60,000 bases of DNA from Takakia lepidozioides (GCA_030704615.1 CM060731.1:36024001-36084000); one strand, 5' to 3'. Shown: positions 13,601 through 25,831, counted from the first letter of the stretch. Numbers and translations are program-made. Notes: generated by a model not told the origin, from the sequence alone.

Positions 13601-14033
13601 CAAGATCCCGATATGAGTATGGAGGTGAGTTCGTGGGGGATGGAGCTAGGTATGAATATGGCTATGACGTTAGGTTTTTCGAGGAGGAATAGGCTAGTCA
13701 TAATCTGTACTATCACTTTGTTAATTCAAGGCTCGTGTGCCGCGATTCAGACTCACTTGCCTTTCACTTTTGTTTCATGTTGCCTTTGCCTAGTGTTTCA
13801 CATTGCAAGTGATGTGTGCATGAGTTTTAAAGTGGGTACTACTGCCCGCTTCAACCTTCGGTCTCTCTTCGGGGTAGAGTCTATTTCTCCGAAGAGCAAT
13901 CAGAATTATCCATAACGAAGATATTTCAGTTGAGGGGTTGAACGATTGAACCAGTCAGTGTGCGGTTAGCTGCATAGGCCCCCTTGGTGGCCCCCTTGGC
14001 GTGACAACCTGCTGTACATGTGCTCATGTCAAA

Positions 14034-14195
14034 CAGCGTTTCTTTTAAGAAATTTGGAAAACAGCACGAGAGGCTACAGAGTTTTGCAAAAAAGTAGCCA
14101 TACACTCTGTTTATCCACTGAAATTCATCCACCTCTGTACTTTAATCCATTTATATCATCCATATTTGGCGAATTCAGTCATAATTTATTTTTTA
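14034..14195. repeat. Diverged copy of the 15.1-kb foldback family
   Basis: It begins CAGCGTTTC and then follows the arm of the large foldback element at 15126-15682 (words such as GCACGAG-GGCTAC, CTCTGTTTATCCA, CATTTATATCATCCA and TTTGGCGAATTCA). A third diverged copy lies at 23463-23700. This copy is a single arm; its right end and target duplication are not clear. Confidence 0.5.
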
Positions 14196-15125
14196 TTTGA
14201 AATGTGGTCAGTTTCCATGGATGTTGATCCTTCTTTTTATTGAAGGTGGGACTACACCATTGGTTGAAGTGACAACCAAGTTGTCCATGCGCCTTGTTGT
14301 GTCTTGACCTTCCCCTGTCATTAATTCAGATATCAGTCCTCCAGGATGAGTTTCATCAATAGACATCCAAAGTTGGGCATCTCCAAAATGTTTTTTTTAT
14401 CTATGTTCTAAAGTCTTGCCAAAAATTGCTATTGTATTTTTAGAGACTCCAGGGTTGGAACTTGAAACTGTAGAATAGGGATGAAAGATGAAATGATCTA
14501 CTCTCTATGCATGATTTTCTTTGTTGTTTGTTTCTCGTATGTTTCACCGAACCATAGGAACAGAACAAGTTGTCTCCATGAGAGTGTTGGACTGGTATGT
14601 CTATCTATAGGTAGGAGCAACTTGGGGTTTGAATTTGGTATGAATATCTGTATGTTGGGTTGAATATGAGTATGGTCTTGGTATTTTTTATTGGGGTATA
14701 TGAGCACTAGTATCATATTTCTATTGCCGATAAAAGAATGGCTGACGTCAAAATGTCAAAACCTCTATGTCCTTTTTACATCTGATCCTGCATGAGATCC
14801 TGGGTTCAAACTTCAAACCACCACATGAATTCGTTAATCATTAATGTTTTTGGAGATAACTCATTGATATTTGCAGTCTTCTTTTCTTTTCTTTTGGAAG
14901 GGAGCGAATGACTGTTCAAAATCAGGCCCCCAATTATAATGGCCTCTCATTTATTAATCTACAAAGAGAGACGTGTGAGAGGAGAAATAACGAAATAACC
15001 TATCTCATAGTAATCTCGCCATGGCTCATGGTGTAGGCTCAAGTTTTTATATTTAGATCATTTAACAATTCTTTAGTGTATTTAATGAAATTTACAATTT
15101 TTTTAATAATGAACAGGGGACAGAG

Positions 15126-15682
15126 CAGTGTTTTATTTTTGGGCGAAAAATCGCCAAATGGCGACCAGTGATTTTTATCTTAAAATTGAAAAATAGCACG
15201 AGTGGCTACAAGAAATAGCTATATATTCTGTTCATCCATTGAAAATTTGGATAGAATCATTCTCATATGTACTTTCATCCATTTATATCATCCACATTTG
15301 GCGAATTCATCCATTATTATTTTTTTCCTTGTAGAAGTTTGGCGATCCATGAAAAAACAGGGAATTTGTGACAGAATATTCCATTTTAATGTTTTGAGGT
15401 CGCCATTTGGCGAGTTTTTGCCAGAAAAAAACACTTATGGCGACCTCAAAACATTAAAATGGAATATTCTGTCATAAATTCCCAATTTTTTCATGGATGA
15501 AATCGCCAAACTTCTACAAGGAAAAAAATAATAATGGATGAATTCGCCAAATGTGGATGATATAAATGGATGAAAGTACATATGAGAATGATTCTATCCA
15601 AATTTTCAATGGATGAACAGAATATATAGCTATTTCTTGTAGCCACTCGTGCTATTTTTCAAATTTAAGATAAAAATCACTG
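15126..15682. mobile_element. Long near-perfect foldback element, hAT-like ends
   Basis: Two arms of about 230 bp, roughly 15165-15405 and 15440-15682, are almost exact reverse complements, with a centre of about 35 bp that itself contains TTTGGCGA and CGCCA words. The element begins CAGTG and ends CACTG. The 8 bases before it (GGACAGAG) and after it (GGAGAGAG) match in 7 of 8 positions, as expected for an old 8-bp target duplication. It has no protein-coding capacity. Known hAT elements make 8-bp duplications and often start CAGTG or CAGNG; assignment to that group is inference. Confidence 0.7.
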
Positions 15683-16582
15683 GGAGAGAGGCCCTGGAAA
15701 ATTTAATAAAGAATCTACATTTTAGTTTGAATAGCTCAAACCAGCCCCACCTTTTTAGGCAATATTCAGCCTGAAAGCACCAAAAAAAGAGGGGCTGCGA
15801 CACCCCTTTGTAAAAAACAGGGGCCTAAGAAAAAACAAAAAACAGGAAGTGGGGGTTCCAGTGTTGGTAACAGAAAGTGGGGGTTCCAGTGTTGGTCGGT
15901 TATCAGGGACGCCCTGCGTCCCATCCCCCCATTGGGCTATGGTGTGTGAAATGCTACCTTGGCGGTTTCATCATAGCCAGTTTTCAACAATGCATGGGCT
16001 ATGGAGCCACCTATTCTGCACCCATTTCCAGATGTGTAGCCCGTGCAATATATACATGCTTTGAAAAATCGCATATTGTACACTAGCTCAGCAAACATGT
16101 AGCCAGGTATGATCCAGGTGGACATTCTAATAGTAGCCACCTCTAATTATCCCCAGCATTTTGTAGCCACCTCTACGACTATGCTGAAGTGAAAAAAAAG
16201 GGCTGGCTCATAAAGAAATGTGAGGGGGTTTGTCTAATTTTCCATATTGATAAAAAAAAAAGTTTAAAGTAATTTAAATATTTAAATATATTGCTTAAGT
16301 AGAACCAGAACCTAACTGGATCTGGAGTCTTTTTTTCAGCAACTAACTGGTAACCGGAACAGCCCCAAAGTTAAAAAATTGAAACCGGAACAAGATATGG
16401 ATTCGTCTCTGGAAATAATTGTGGAATTAGAACTCAAGGTTCCTTCACAAATGCAAGAACCGAAAAACCCTGGATTCAACCTAGGATCACCCAGGCTGTG
16501 CAATTAGTCCCTACTACATCTAAAAATTCCACTGTTGAAATTGGGAAACGAAAACGATTTAATGGAGGCACAAAACACCGAA

Positions 16583-17248
16583 CACACTAGACATAGGATG
16601 GGAGTTGAATGCGCGTGTGCCAGCCTGCCGGTACGGTTGCCGGGCTTGTCCCTGGCAGGGCCCGCAGTCAAATCCCCACTCCCGCGCCCCTGAGTCGCCC
16701 CTGAGTCGTGCCGTTATTGCCTGCATAATAGTACAAAAGATTAAAAGTACAAGCAAGGAAGCGGTGAGTAGTTTGGTGGCTGGATTTGATAATCACTGAA
16801 GTAGTGGTGTTGGGTTCAAACTACGCCCATGGCATGATGGAAATTGTGTGTTTAAGAATTTGACGAATACACCAGTAACTTTTTGCATCTCCAAAAAATC
16901 CCTCAAGCGGACCTCCGCTCCCCTGTGTTACTGATCCCCGCCGCTCCTGTTGCTGCTCCCCAATGTTACTACTCCCGGCTCCCTTGTGCTATTACTCCCT
17001 TGTTTTACTGCTTCGCCGCTCCAATAACAGGGGAGCGGAGGAGCGGGGAACAAGGGATCGGCGGAGCGAGAACAAGGGAGCGCCACAGTGGGAACATGGA
17101 GCGCGGGACCCTCGATGGGGCGTGAAGCATACATGAGGGAAGGGGGGGGGATTTGACCGCATGCCCACGTGGGCCTCCGGTTAGCTCCGGGGATCGTACC
17201 GGCAAGCCTCGTACGGGCACATTCAACTCCCATCCTATGTCTAGTGTA
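16583..17248. repeat. GC-rich foldback element
   Basis: A 25-bp block at 16586-16610 (starting ACTAGACATAGGATGG) is repeated exactly in reverse complement at 17221-17245. Similarity continues inward through CTTGCCGGTACG-like words and GGTCAAATCCCC for about 100 bp per arm. The middle (16910-17090) holds a second, smaller hairpin rich in GGAGCGG and CCGCTCC words. The block is much richer in GC than its AT-rich surroundings. It has no convincing reading frame, and no target duplication was resolved. Confidence 0.6.
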
Positions 17249-17439
17249 AACCCACAAAACACCCAGCAGTTTTTTAGGAGCAAAAATTCTTTCAAAGTCT
17301 TAACATGCAAGGTTGTTTTTAGTTCCTTTTTGAGAGAACTCAGAACACTATCCTTATGAGCACACTCACTCACTTGAGCATATCACAAATCCACATTAAT
17401 AGGTTGTATTCCACGACATTAGAAAATAGCATTGTTGGA

Positions 17440-19330
17440 AGGGTGTAGGGTTTGGCTGGTTATCAATCCGGGTATCAACCACTATTGTGCGGGTAAATCA
17501 TTTACTCGGATTTACTTAGCAGATAAATCAGGGTAAGGGTAAATGATGTACCCGGATACACCATTTTTCATTTATCCTTATTTTTCTGTGCCTAAAGGGT
17601 AAATTATTTACATATATCTTTACCCATGGGCAAATGTCCAATAGTTGAGGGTGAATGAAAAAGGTAAATAAAAAAAATGAATGGTATCTTGTGTCTTCTT
17701 CCTCCTCTTGGAGGACCTTCTGTCCTTATGTATATCCCTAAATACGAGCGTCAGTCTCCCCGGCTACCTTTGTGCTATCATTGTGTACCAGCATACCACT
17801 GTAGAAGCGCCTTCAATCGAGCGTACTACCGTCCTAAGCCTTGAGTGCAAGGTTTTCAAGCCTACCTTTGCATAGTCACATTTTTCTTTTGTTTCATTAT
17901 TATCTTTTGTGTGATGAAACATCATGATGAATCCTCATATTATTCACAATCTCATATAATCAGCCTTATTACCACACCAAAAACTGACCATCTTAATCTA
18001 AATTAATTTTTGTGTAAAGCATAACAAACAGAAAAAACTATATATCCTTCTATATATCATTTATTTATCTGGGGCAAATAAAGGGTAAATCAATTACCCT
18101 TAACCCGGTATTTATCAGTGTTGGATTGGTATATATATTGGTATATGCACTGGTATTAGATACCAGACCAGTCTGGTATCATTTGGGAGAATACTTGGTC
18201 ATATACCAGACCAGGCTGGTATCAGTTTTTTCATACCAGCCACGATACCGGCCGTCTTCCTCATTTACATGTACATATGCTTACCGTTACGTGTACTTAA
18301 TATCTATAATTACTTCTTTATGTGTATTCTATTTGTTTTCACTTGATACTTGCTATTTGATAAACTTGTAGTTCAAGATGGCTTTTTGAATGATACCAGA
18401 GTTGATATCTCATCCCAGCTGGTATTGTGGTCATGATACTCAAACTCACACCAGTATCTATCCTTATCCTTCTGAATATATTGGACTTTACCCTTTATCC
18501 CGAGGACAAGTAAATCATCAGCTTTTTAGTTACCCTTACCCACAGGATAAATCATTGGACATATAGATAATTTACCCTTACTGGGAGGGTACGCAAAAAT
18601 CTATTTACTGGCACAACATTGGTATCAACCAGGGTATTAAAGGACTGGTATCTACTTTTGTAATAATAGGGTTGAGTACCATACCCTTGGCATTTGGCAC
18701 TCGCAACATCTAAGGCAGTACCCTACCTAGGCTGGTATTGGCAATGGCGATACAGGTCGATAGCTGTATTAGGGAAAATACAATGACCATGCACAAGGTA
18801 TCAGTATCATTGTATCAACCAATGTTAGTCACATCCAGCCTGTATGCCCTTTATAACTATTAACCCCAACATACCCTACCTTGCCCACCTTGTCACTCCT
18901 TGATCAACGATTTTTTCTACAACATGACGGATGAGGAGCACCTCCGAATTGCACACGGCCATGTTGGACAAGACTTGGAACCAACTGATTTCTCTTGATC
19001 TTACATATATCTACAAAATACGCGTATGTATTGCAAAGGGCTTTTCCAACAGAATTTTATTTTCTTTGGTCCAGACCAAGTATACTTATAAAAGGATTGA
19101 AAGCACAATGCTCTGGCTACCACTTTAATTTGAATTAGATTAACTTATATATACCCGGATTGGTAACCGGCTGGTATTACAATTGGATACCACCGGTTGT
19201 TCCTGATCCTATTGAGAACTGACGGATAGTAATGTTTTTTAATGTTTTTAATACCATCCGGTTCCTGGTATTGAATTTTTATTTTTCAGTACCAGCCAGT
19301 TCCATAGTATTGTGCCCAACACTAGTAAAT
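17440..19330. repeat. Cluster of palindromic repeats (GGTAAAT/ATTTACC and ACCAG/CTGGT words)
   Basis: From 17440 to 17660 and 18050 to 18640 the sequence is dominated by GGGTAAAT, ATTTACCC and related words. From 18116 to 18450, 18600 to 18850 and 19140 to 19325 it is dominated by TACCAG and CTGGTA words, with CAGTGTTGG or CCAACACT at block ends. It looks as if one short element was inserted within another of a different family. I cannot place exact borders. Confidence 0.4.
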
Positions 19331-22300
19331 AGGCCTAATTATTCAATTATTATTAATATTATCACAAAGGAAATTGGGACCCACAGTTCAGGCCTTTCAA
19401 ATTAACTCCTTCTGATATAAGCTATTGGGCGCACAAGAGATAAACATCATCCTAGACAGACAGACGAAACAGACCATACCAGCAGTACAGAGTAGCAGGA
19501 TTTAAACCCCGGACCACCAGGGTGACAGTCCACTATCAACTGACTCAGCTACTACCTAGTCACAGGTCAAATTTTATTTATTTCTACAATTTCCAATAAA
19601 ACTTTGTACGTATACTACCAATATAATTTGATTCCACAGCCAGGCTCTTTCCCTATCAAATGATGATGATGCCTCCACATATTCTATCAACATGACATTC
19701 TCTGGGACCATATTTCATGGAGCTATTGTCTGAGTGGAACTCAACCTTGTTTTCCAACATTTGCAATAAATGGAAGAGGCTCTTATTTACGCTAGCTTCG
19801 GCTGCGTTTATATATATATGGTGAGGGAATTCTGCATAAATATATTTGGCTTAACTCCTGCTTAAGGATTTGAGCTTGGACCTCTTTGTCCTTTTGAGGG
19901 CTTCTCAATTTGGTACACACTACACACCTTCAGGATACTACTAAATGTGACATTGTTTGGTTCAGTGTGGCTTTCTCCAGCTTTAAGTTTTTATATATGG
20001 AAGGCCTCCTGGGTACATTTCGTTTTTTGAACTTGAGTTCAACTTCATCTTTCAAATAATTGATGTCGGATAGCGGATAATTGATATTTCGTATTATTGT
20101 ATCTGCTTACAATTGATTATTGGTTGGAAGTGTCCCACTCAATCAGGTCTATCTTAAAAAACAAGAATCGGAAGTTTCAAATAGTCATATGTCCAAAACA
20201 CTATATTGGAATCAACCGATACACCCCTTGTTGAGCACTTACGAAGGGCTGTAGTCCAACATGCACAATTTAGCTTGCTTATCCAGCCGCATGTTGTAGT
20301 TACTGTGTGCAATAGAACGCTGTTCATTCACCTTGCCACACCTCGCTCGGTGGGGATCAACGGAACTCACATTGATGAGATGCAGTGTTGCAATGGCCAC
20401 TGGCTCTTATTCGCATGATTGATGCCATTCACAATTTTACGTTGCCAATGCTCGATGGATTTTATGTGTTCTTAAAGCCTTTTTGAATGGGTATCAAATC
20501 AGCCGGAAGTGTCTCTAGAGGATTTGTGTTAAAGAAAATAAATATGACATCTTTGAAGGGAAGCCTAAACTGTGGTGTCCCTTGACCCCAAGGACTGCTG
20601 CCTTCTGGCGGGAAAGCTTTGTGACACCAAGAAAGAACTACATACGGTATATAAATTTATATTTATATTTCTTTCGGGTTTTTTCTCCATCCCTGCTTGG
20701 CTATACGAGCGTAACTGGGTTGAGCGAAGCATGTAATTACATCATTTACAAAAAAGGAACTACTGCATAGATGCGTGGTTGCGCAGTGGATTGGACCCAC
20801 AACTAATTCCGAGGTTGTACGTGGCCATTCCCATTGGGCTACAACTTGGTTGTCGAGGATCACCAAAATGACTTCAGCTTGGTCGCTACAGGGTTTTCAA
20901 TTCAAGAATATACTAGTCAGATGATGATGCGTAGACGTAGGGTGGCAAACTTTGGTCGCAATGTAGCCACCATGATGGTACCAAGTCCCTACCATAAAAA
21001 GTCGCGAATCTACCGAAAACCTACACTAAATGATCCATCTAATTAATTGTCTATTCAATCCAACCCAACTAAACCTAACAAGATGGAGATAGAAGATGGA
21101 GATAGGCTGATATGGAATTGTTCAATAGTTCCAAGGAAAACAAAGTGTTTGCGTTGTCAACTTTACGTGGCCAATTCTCAATGAGTTCTATGAATTTTAT
21201 GTGTTCTTTAAGGTAATGAATGTGTATCAAGTCAATAAGAAGTGTCCATAAAAGATCACCAAAAGTTCAACTAGGTTGCTATATGGGCTTGCCGGTTTGG
21301 AGTCCAAGAAGGCATTAGTTGGAAGATGAGGCATGGCGGCAGGTAGACCACATTGCCACCTTGATGGTCCCTACATCGTACCATGAGAAGTTGTGAATCT
21401 TTTTTGTACATAGTGTTGTGTGGTATTTTGTATTCTTACCCTTCGAGTCGGGTAAGAAGGAATTTTATTGTGTCTTCTTCTCGGAGTCCGGAAATCCTAT
21501 ATTTTCAAAATTATATTTATCCTCCGGGTAAGGGTCTATTGCTATTGGTGAATCTTCACGGGTATAAATAAGAAATAAGAATACCTGGAGGGTATAAATA
21601 AGTGTCGGCTATGGTTAAATAGATGTATTTCTACTGTTTATTATTAAGATTTTTAAAAAATGCTTGCAATATTCACAAAACGGTTGAGGGATAGCCTAGC
21701 TACATAACGCACCTTTGTGGGCTCCAAAAAAGTAATTTGTTGCCGGGCACAAGGAACTTTGGAACAGCAACAAGAGGGCCAATCTCCAGTGCCACAAGAG
21801 ATGTGGAATATTGCCCAAGCTTAAATAGGCTTGAATAGGCGTGGCAGGGTGGTGTAGGGCCATCAATTACCTCCCCGATTTGAAGTGAGGTGGCCCTAGA
21901 TTACCTAGGTTGGAGGAAGGGAATGATTTATCCGTCAAGGATATACCCTTTAAGCGAACACTTACCTACCTCCGGCGCAGAATAAATCCACATTCTAACC
22001 ATCCAGTTATATTGTAATGGTGGGTAAGTAAAAAGCCGGGTCCAGTTAAGTTAAGTGATTATACCTTATATGATATGCCCGCACAACACTAGAACATATA
22101 CTATGCAATCTCACTTCTTTCACTTTGATCAACTGCTTTGTTCCATTTTTGGACCAAACATATCTTTTTTTTCTAGTAGGAGTTTCAGCCCACTCTAAAT
22201 TCATCTTGTCACTGTAAGAAAAAAACACCACGTGAATTTTGTTGTCTACCCCCATAAGTCAAAATGTTGGGCTCCACACACAACCACCATTTTGTTGAAT

Positions 22301-22500
22301 TTTACTCTAGCATATACCTTTGGAGGTAGGTAGACATATTATATTTGGTTTAACTTGTAGAATGTTAGATTTTCTTAAGAACTTTACATCGATTTTTTTT
22401 ATTTTTTTTTCAAAGTTCGATTTCTCAAGTGTAGTGGTTAGATTTTGGGGATATTCACTTGGTGGTTCATTTAAGATTACCCGATTCGGTGTCGCTTCTT
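19331..22500. other. Intergenic region with dispersed repeat fragments
   Basis: No gene is recognised. Two fragments have partners elsewhere. 19768-19796 is the reverse complement, with two differences, of 33454-33481 (core GAAGCTAGCGTAAATAA). The stretch at about 20551-20615 resembles 24125-24187 (GAAGC-TAAA-T-TGGTGTC ... TGCCTTC). The rest is AT-rich with no supported coding frame. Confidence 0.5.
19492..19551 (-). repeat. tRNA-like sequence, probably a SINE head
   Basis: On the minus strand the segment reads GTAGCTGAGTCAGTTGATAG (an A-box-like D arm), then GGACTGTCACCC, then CCGGGGTTTAAATCC (a B-box-like T arm) and closes with CTGCTAC, partly pairing with the start. It lacks a good acceptor stem and is embedded in repeats, so a tRNA-derived SINE or tRNA pseudogene is more likely than an active tRNA gene. 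Confidence 0.35.
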
Positions 22501-23460
22501 AGTAATAGATATTAAGGTCTTCAAGTCCTGCGAGGTCTGAACGGTCGCCGGCGGCGGTGTCTTCGGTCAAGGGGTCCACTAGCGGGCCTCAAAGACCTTA
22601 ATATTAAAACAAAAAGAGGGTTGTGTGTCAATAACCACAACCATACAAGAAAGAAAGAGGACTCCTTCCCAAGGAACCGTGAACTATAGCATCTCTTCCT
22701 AACCATCTTCCCTTAGAAGGTGCACACTTTGAACCCTACATCACCTAAGTTATGCACAAATTAGGCACAAACACCCAACCGCACAACGTCTATGAATGAC
22801 ATTGTATTCACACACGGACGCTAACTTAAGTATTTGCCATGTTCTATTTTCCGCTTGACTAACCATGCTCAATCCAATTCAAACAATAAAGACAAAAGGG
22901 CTCCAGTAGCATGTGAGTGGCCTATCACTGCTCACAAGCTGAACAAGATGATGGAGCAGGAGCCCAGCGTTGCAAGAAAGAAAAGGGAGAGGTAGCTAAG
23001 AGGGGTGAGTCATGGCATAGGTACAGGAGCTGTGGCTGGCATGCAAAGCCAGGGGCCTACTTAGATCGTCACGCCTGCCTACCATGTGTCTTCCTTCCCA
23101 CCATCCTTTGTGGGGGGCCACCCCTAATTCCTTGTCGATGGCACCTAATAGAAAAGGCCCGTCAGAGGAATGCAATGCACCCGGCCCGGCCCGCCATCCA
23201 CCGCAGCCGCGCCCCCCTAAGTCTGGCACAGCACCTCCGCGCGGTCACCGCGATCCAGGTACGGCGGGCTCCACGCTCTCTGAATCTCGTTTTAAAACAA
23301 AAAACAATTAAAGGGGAACAGGGGCCCTTTTGATCAAATTAAAATAGAAAGTGTCACAAAAGGTGGAAAAAGGTGGGAAAAATAACCACCTTAGGGAGGC
23401 CGTAAAGTTTTCACTTATAACTAAACTTCAATTCTATCGTGGTAGAAAGGATGTGGGTTT
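22501..23460. other. Intergenic region with GC-rich islands
   Basis: Two GC-rich patches (about 22528-22590 and 23080-23280) interrupt AT-rich DNA. The second contains GCACCTCCGCGCGGTCACCG near 23234; its reverse complement occurs near 27250-27275, 4 kb away. No reading frame here is recognisable as a protein. Confidence 0.45.
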
Positions 23461-23462
23461 CA

Positions 23463-23700
23463 CAGTGTTTTGTTTTTCAAATTTGGGAAAAGAACAGGAG
23501 TGGCTACTGATTTTTGCAAGAAATAGGTATATTTTCTGTCCATCCACTGAAACTTGGATAGAATCATCCGATACTGTACTTTCATCCATATGCATGTCAT
23601 CCATATTTGGCAAATTCATCCAAGTTTTATATTTTATTTGGCAATTTCATCCATGAGAAAATAGGGAATTTACGACAGAATATTCCATTTTATTCTGGAG
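23463..23700. repeat. Third copy of the foldback-arm family
   Basis: It starts CAGTGTTTTG and then matches one arm of the 15126-15682 foldback (GAGTGGCTAC, TCTGTCCATCCACTGAAA, GGATAGAATCAT, ACTTTCATCCATAT, CATATTTGGC, GACAGAATATTCCATTTTA). It carries one arm only, so the 15-kb palindrome may be an inverted duplication of an element of this single-arm type. Confidence 0.55.
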
Positions 23701-24124
23701 GTTGAAAAAGTGCGTAATACTGTGTGGGTAAGAATAGTGAAGTCTGTAATCGTAGGTTGCAGGGTCAAACTCGCACTGCATCAGAAGTTTTATTCGAAAA
23801 ACTTCTAATAAGTCCCTGCGAATACTTCTGTGGATGCCCATGGTCAAACATTGTATGGAAATACATGAAAGATGTGTGGTCATGCCTGTGGGGGTCCCAG
23901 GTTGAGAATTATTGTATACTGTTAGAAGATGTTAAATTTTTTTTTTGATTTTGTTACTTCGAAAATGTTTTTTACAATTTAAAAGCCCTTGGAGCTTTAT
24001 TGGAGACTATGTAAAGGAAAAAAATTAAAACCCTTCCATGCCCAAAGGCTTGCCATAAGGCCTAAACACACAGACCCTGATGGAGATAGCAAGGGAAGGA
24101 ATAATAATAATATTTAATGCCTCT

Positions 24125-24187
24125 TGAAGGAAGCTTAAATTATGGTGTCTCATCACCCTGAACGGTTATTGCCTTCCGCTAGGACAA
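24125..24187. repeat. Dispersed repeat also found at 20551-20615
   Basis: The words GAAGGAAGCTTAAATTATGG and TGTCTCATCACCC followed by TTGCCTTCC parallel GAAGGGAAGCCTAAACTGTGG-like sequence near 20555. The two copies are diverged and in the same orientation. The element type is unknown. Confidence 0.4.
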
Positions 24188-24464
24188 TGACAAGGACAAT
24201 GACCACCAAGCAAGCCCCAAGACAGAAAAGTTTTTCCGTACTTGTATGACTATGGGCATCCACCTGAACCTGTGATTCCCACATACATAACCAGATATCT
24301 CTCTGAGGTATTTCCATATGACCATGGGCACCAACTGAAGTATGACACCTTCTCATGGTCTTAATTTTTGGCTCCTTCCTAAAGAGCCATCACTGTCAAA
24401 AACGTCAACTCCCTGTTACACCTTCCCCAAATATCACCTACCTCACATTACCTAGTCCCTGCAG

Positions 24465-24738
24465 CACTGTTTTTTAATCTTGCGAAAAATCGCCAGATTT
24501 CGACCTGGAAAATGGGTCAGCTACTTTTACTAAGGAATTATGGGAATAAAAATCAAGAAAGCGCCAAAGGTTAAATACCAGGAGTCAGATTTGTCGTACG
24601 TGGACCTGTTAAAATTTGACACCTGTAATATAGCCTCTTTTTGTAGCTCTATCACCTCGTTATTACCACATGGGCGTTGAGGAGAATCTACATGTCGCCC
24701 TGCCTGCGATTTTGGAAAAGTGAATAAGAAAAACACTG
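24465..24738. mobile_element. Small hAT-like MITE with perfect 8-bp target duplication
   Basis: The element is 274 bp. It starts CACTGTTTTTTAATC and ends, read in reverse complement, CAGTGTTTTTCTTATTC, giving short imperfect inverted ends. It is flanked on both sides by the exact 8-mer CCCTGCAG (24457-24464 and 24739-24746). It encodes nothing. A diverged relative of its right half lies at 33255-33400 (shared words include CACCTCGTTATT). The 8-bp duplication points to the hAT superfamily. Confidence 0.75.
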
Positions 24739-24992
24739 CCCTGCAGGTAAATTAAATTGACTGAAACCATCTGAGCCGTCAAACCCACCATCAACCGACG
24801 GCCAAAATTTTTTTTTTGGGTTATCAGTTCCACATAGAACGGCCTCCCGGTCCTAATGGCTGTATGACTGAAATTTTAGTCGAAAGGAATTGACGTGCGA
24901 GTCGCGAATGACGGAATGGAGTCCTTGTTGTAGTTAAATGAATGAAAAATGGATGGGATCAACTCCCGGGTGTCCCACAAAAAGATAAACAT

Positions 24993-25544
24993 ACCGTCCC
25001 TTACCAACCATTTAGGCATTTTTGCGCCTAATAATTATTAGAAAAACAAACAGGCTGCTTAGGCGCGTTCCTCAAACCATATCTTCACATTAGGCATCTT
25101 CATGCTATATGTTTTTTGAATTAGGCACATGAAAATAGATATTTTTTTAACAATAAAAATGAAAAATAAAAACCCAATGCAGTGGACGAGGTAGATGGAG
25201 AGATCAAGATGATTAGCGATGAGGATGAATATGATGACATTGTCGAGTCCATGCAGGGGCCTTTGGGATGCAGGGGCCTTTGGAAGTTACATGGACCTCT
25301 TTAAAATAAATTGGGATTTGTAGGAAGATATTTCCGCAAGCATATGTTTGTATTGATTTTTGTTCAATAAAATTTTCATCTTATTACAAACAACATAAGA
25401 AGAGGCTCGAAAGTTTTTTGCTCGAATTTTTAGGAATTAGGCACTTTGGTGCCATGTTTCTGTGCAATTAGGCCAAAATTCCAAAACATGTTAGGCACTT
25501 TCAATTTGCATTAATTATCGCCTAAATGGTTGGTAAAGGACGGT
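24993..25544. mobile_element. TIR element with repeated TTAGGC motifs
   Basis: The ends are reverse complements: CCGTCCCTTACCAACCATTT at the left and, read inwards from the right, CCGTCCTTTACCAACCATTT; similarity continues through AGGC. TA dinucleotides flank both ends (24991-24994 reads ATAC, 25543-25546 reads GTAT), compatible with a TA target duplication. Inside, TTAGGC or GCCTAA recurs at least eight times. No coding frame is present, so it is non-autonomous. Confidence 0.6.
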
Positions 25545-25831
25545 ATATCCATATCGTTCGAAATAAACTCGTTGGGTAAGCATAGTCTCTTCGGCATTCG
25601 CTAAAATGGGGTGGTTGGGTGAATCGGTCACCTTATGTGGCGGACGTTCGAGGCCTTGGGAGAAACAAGGCTACCTCCCATTTTCAAAAATATAAAAATA
25701 AAATAAAAAATAAAAATAAAACTTATTTCACCTTTTTAGTTTAAAAAAAAAACTATTTTTAGCGGTTGGTTTGAGGGCTGGCAGGCGTTTTTTATGTGTA
25801 ATTTCAGTGTTTTGTTTTTTTTAATTTTCAA

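Noticed and set aside
15126-15682. Palindrome as a CRISPR-like or assembly-only structure
   Set aside because: There is only one pair of arms, no spacers, a eukaryotic context, and a 7/8 target duplication fits a transposon.
20772-20830. Possible tRNA gene at TGCGTGGTTGCGCAGTGGAT
   Set aside because: The A-box is plausible but the B-box is poor and no cloverleaf closes.
22917-23333. 138-codon + frame in a GC-rich patch
   Set aside because: No recognisable domain, competing open frames on both strands, and it lies in repeat sequence; judged a chance frame.
24993-25544. TTAGGC array as an interstitial telomere
   Set aside because: The motifs are in both orientations, irregularly spaced, and enclosed by transposon-like inverted ends; plant telomeres use TTTAGGG.
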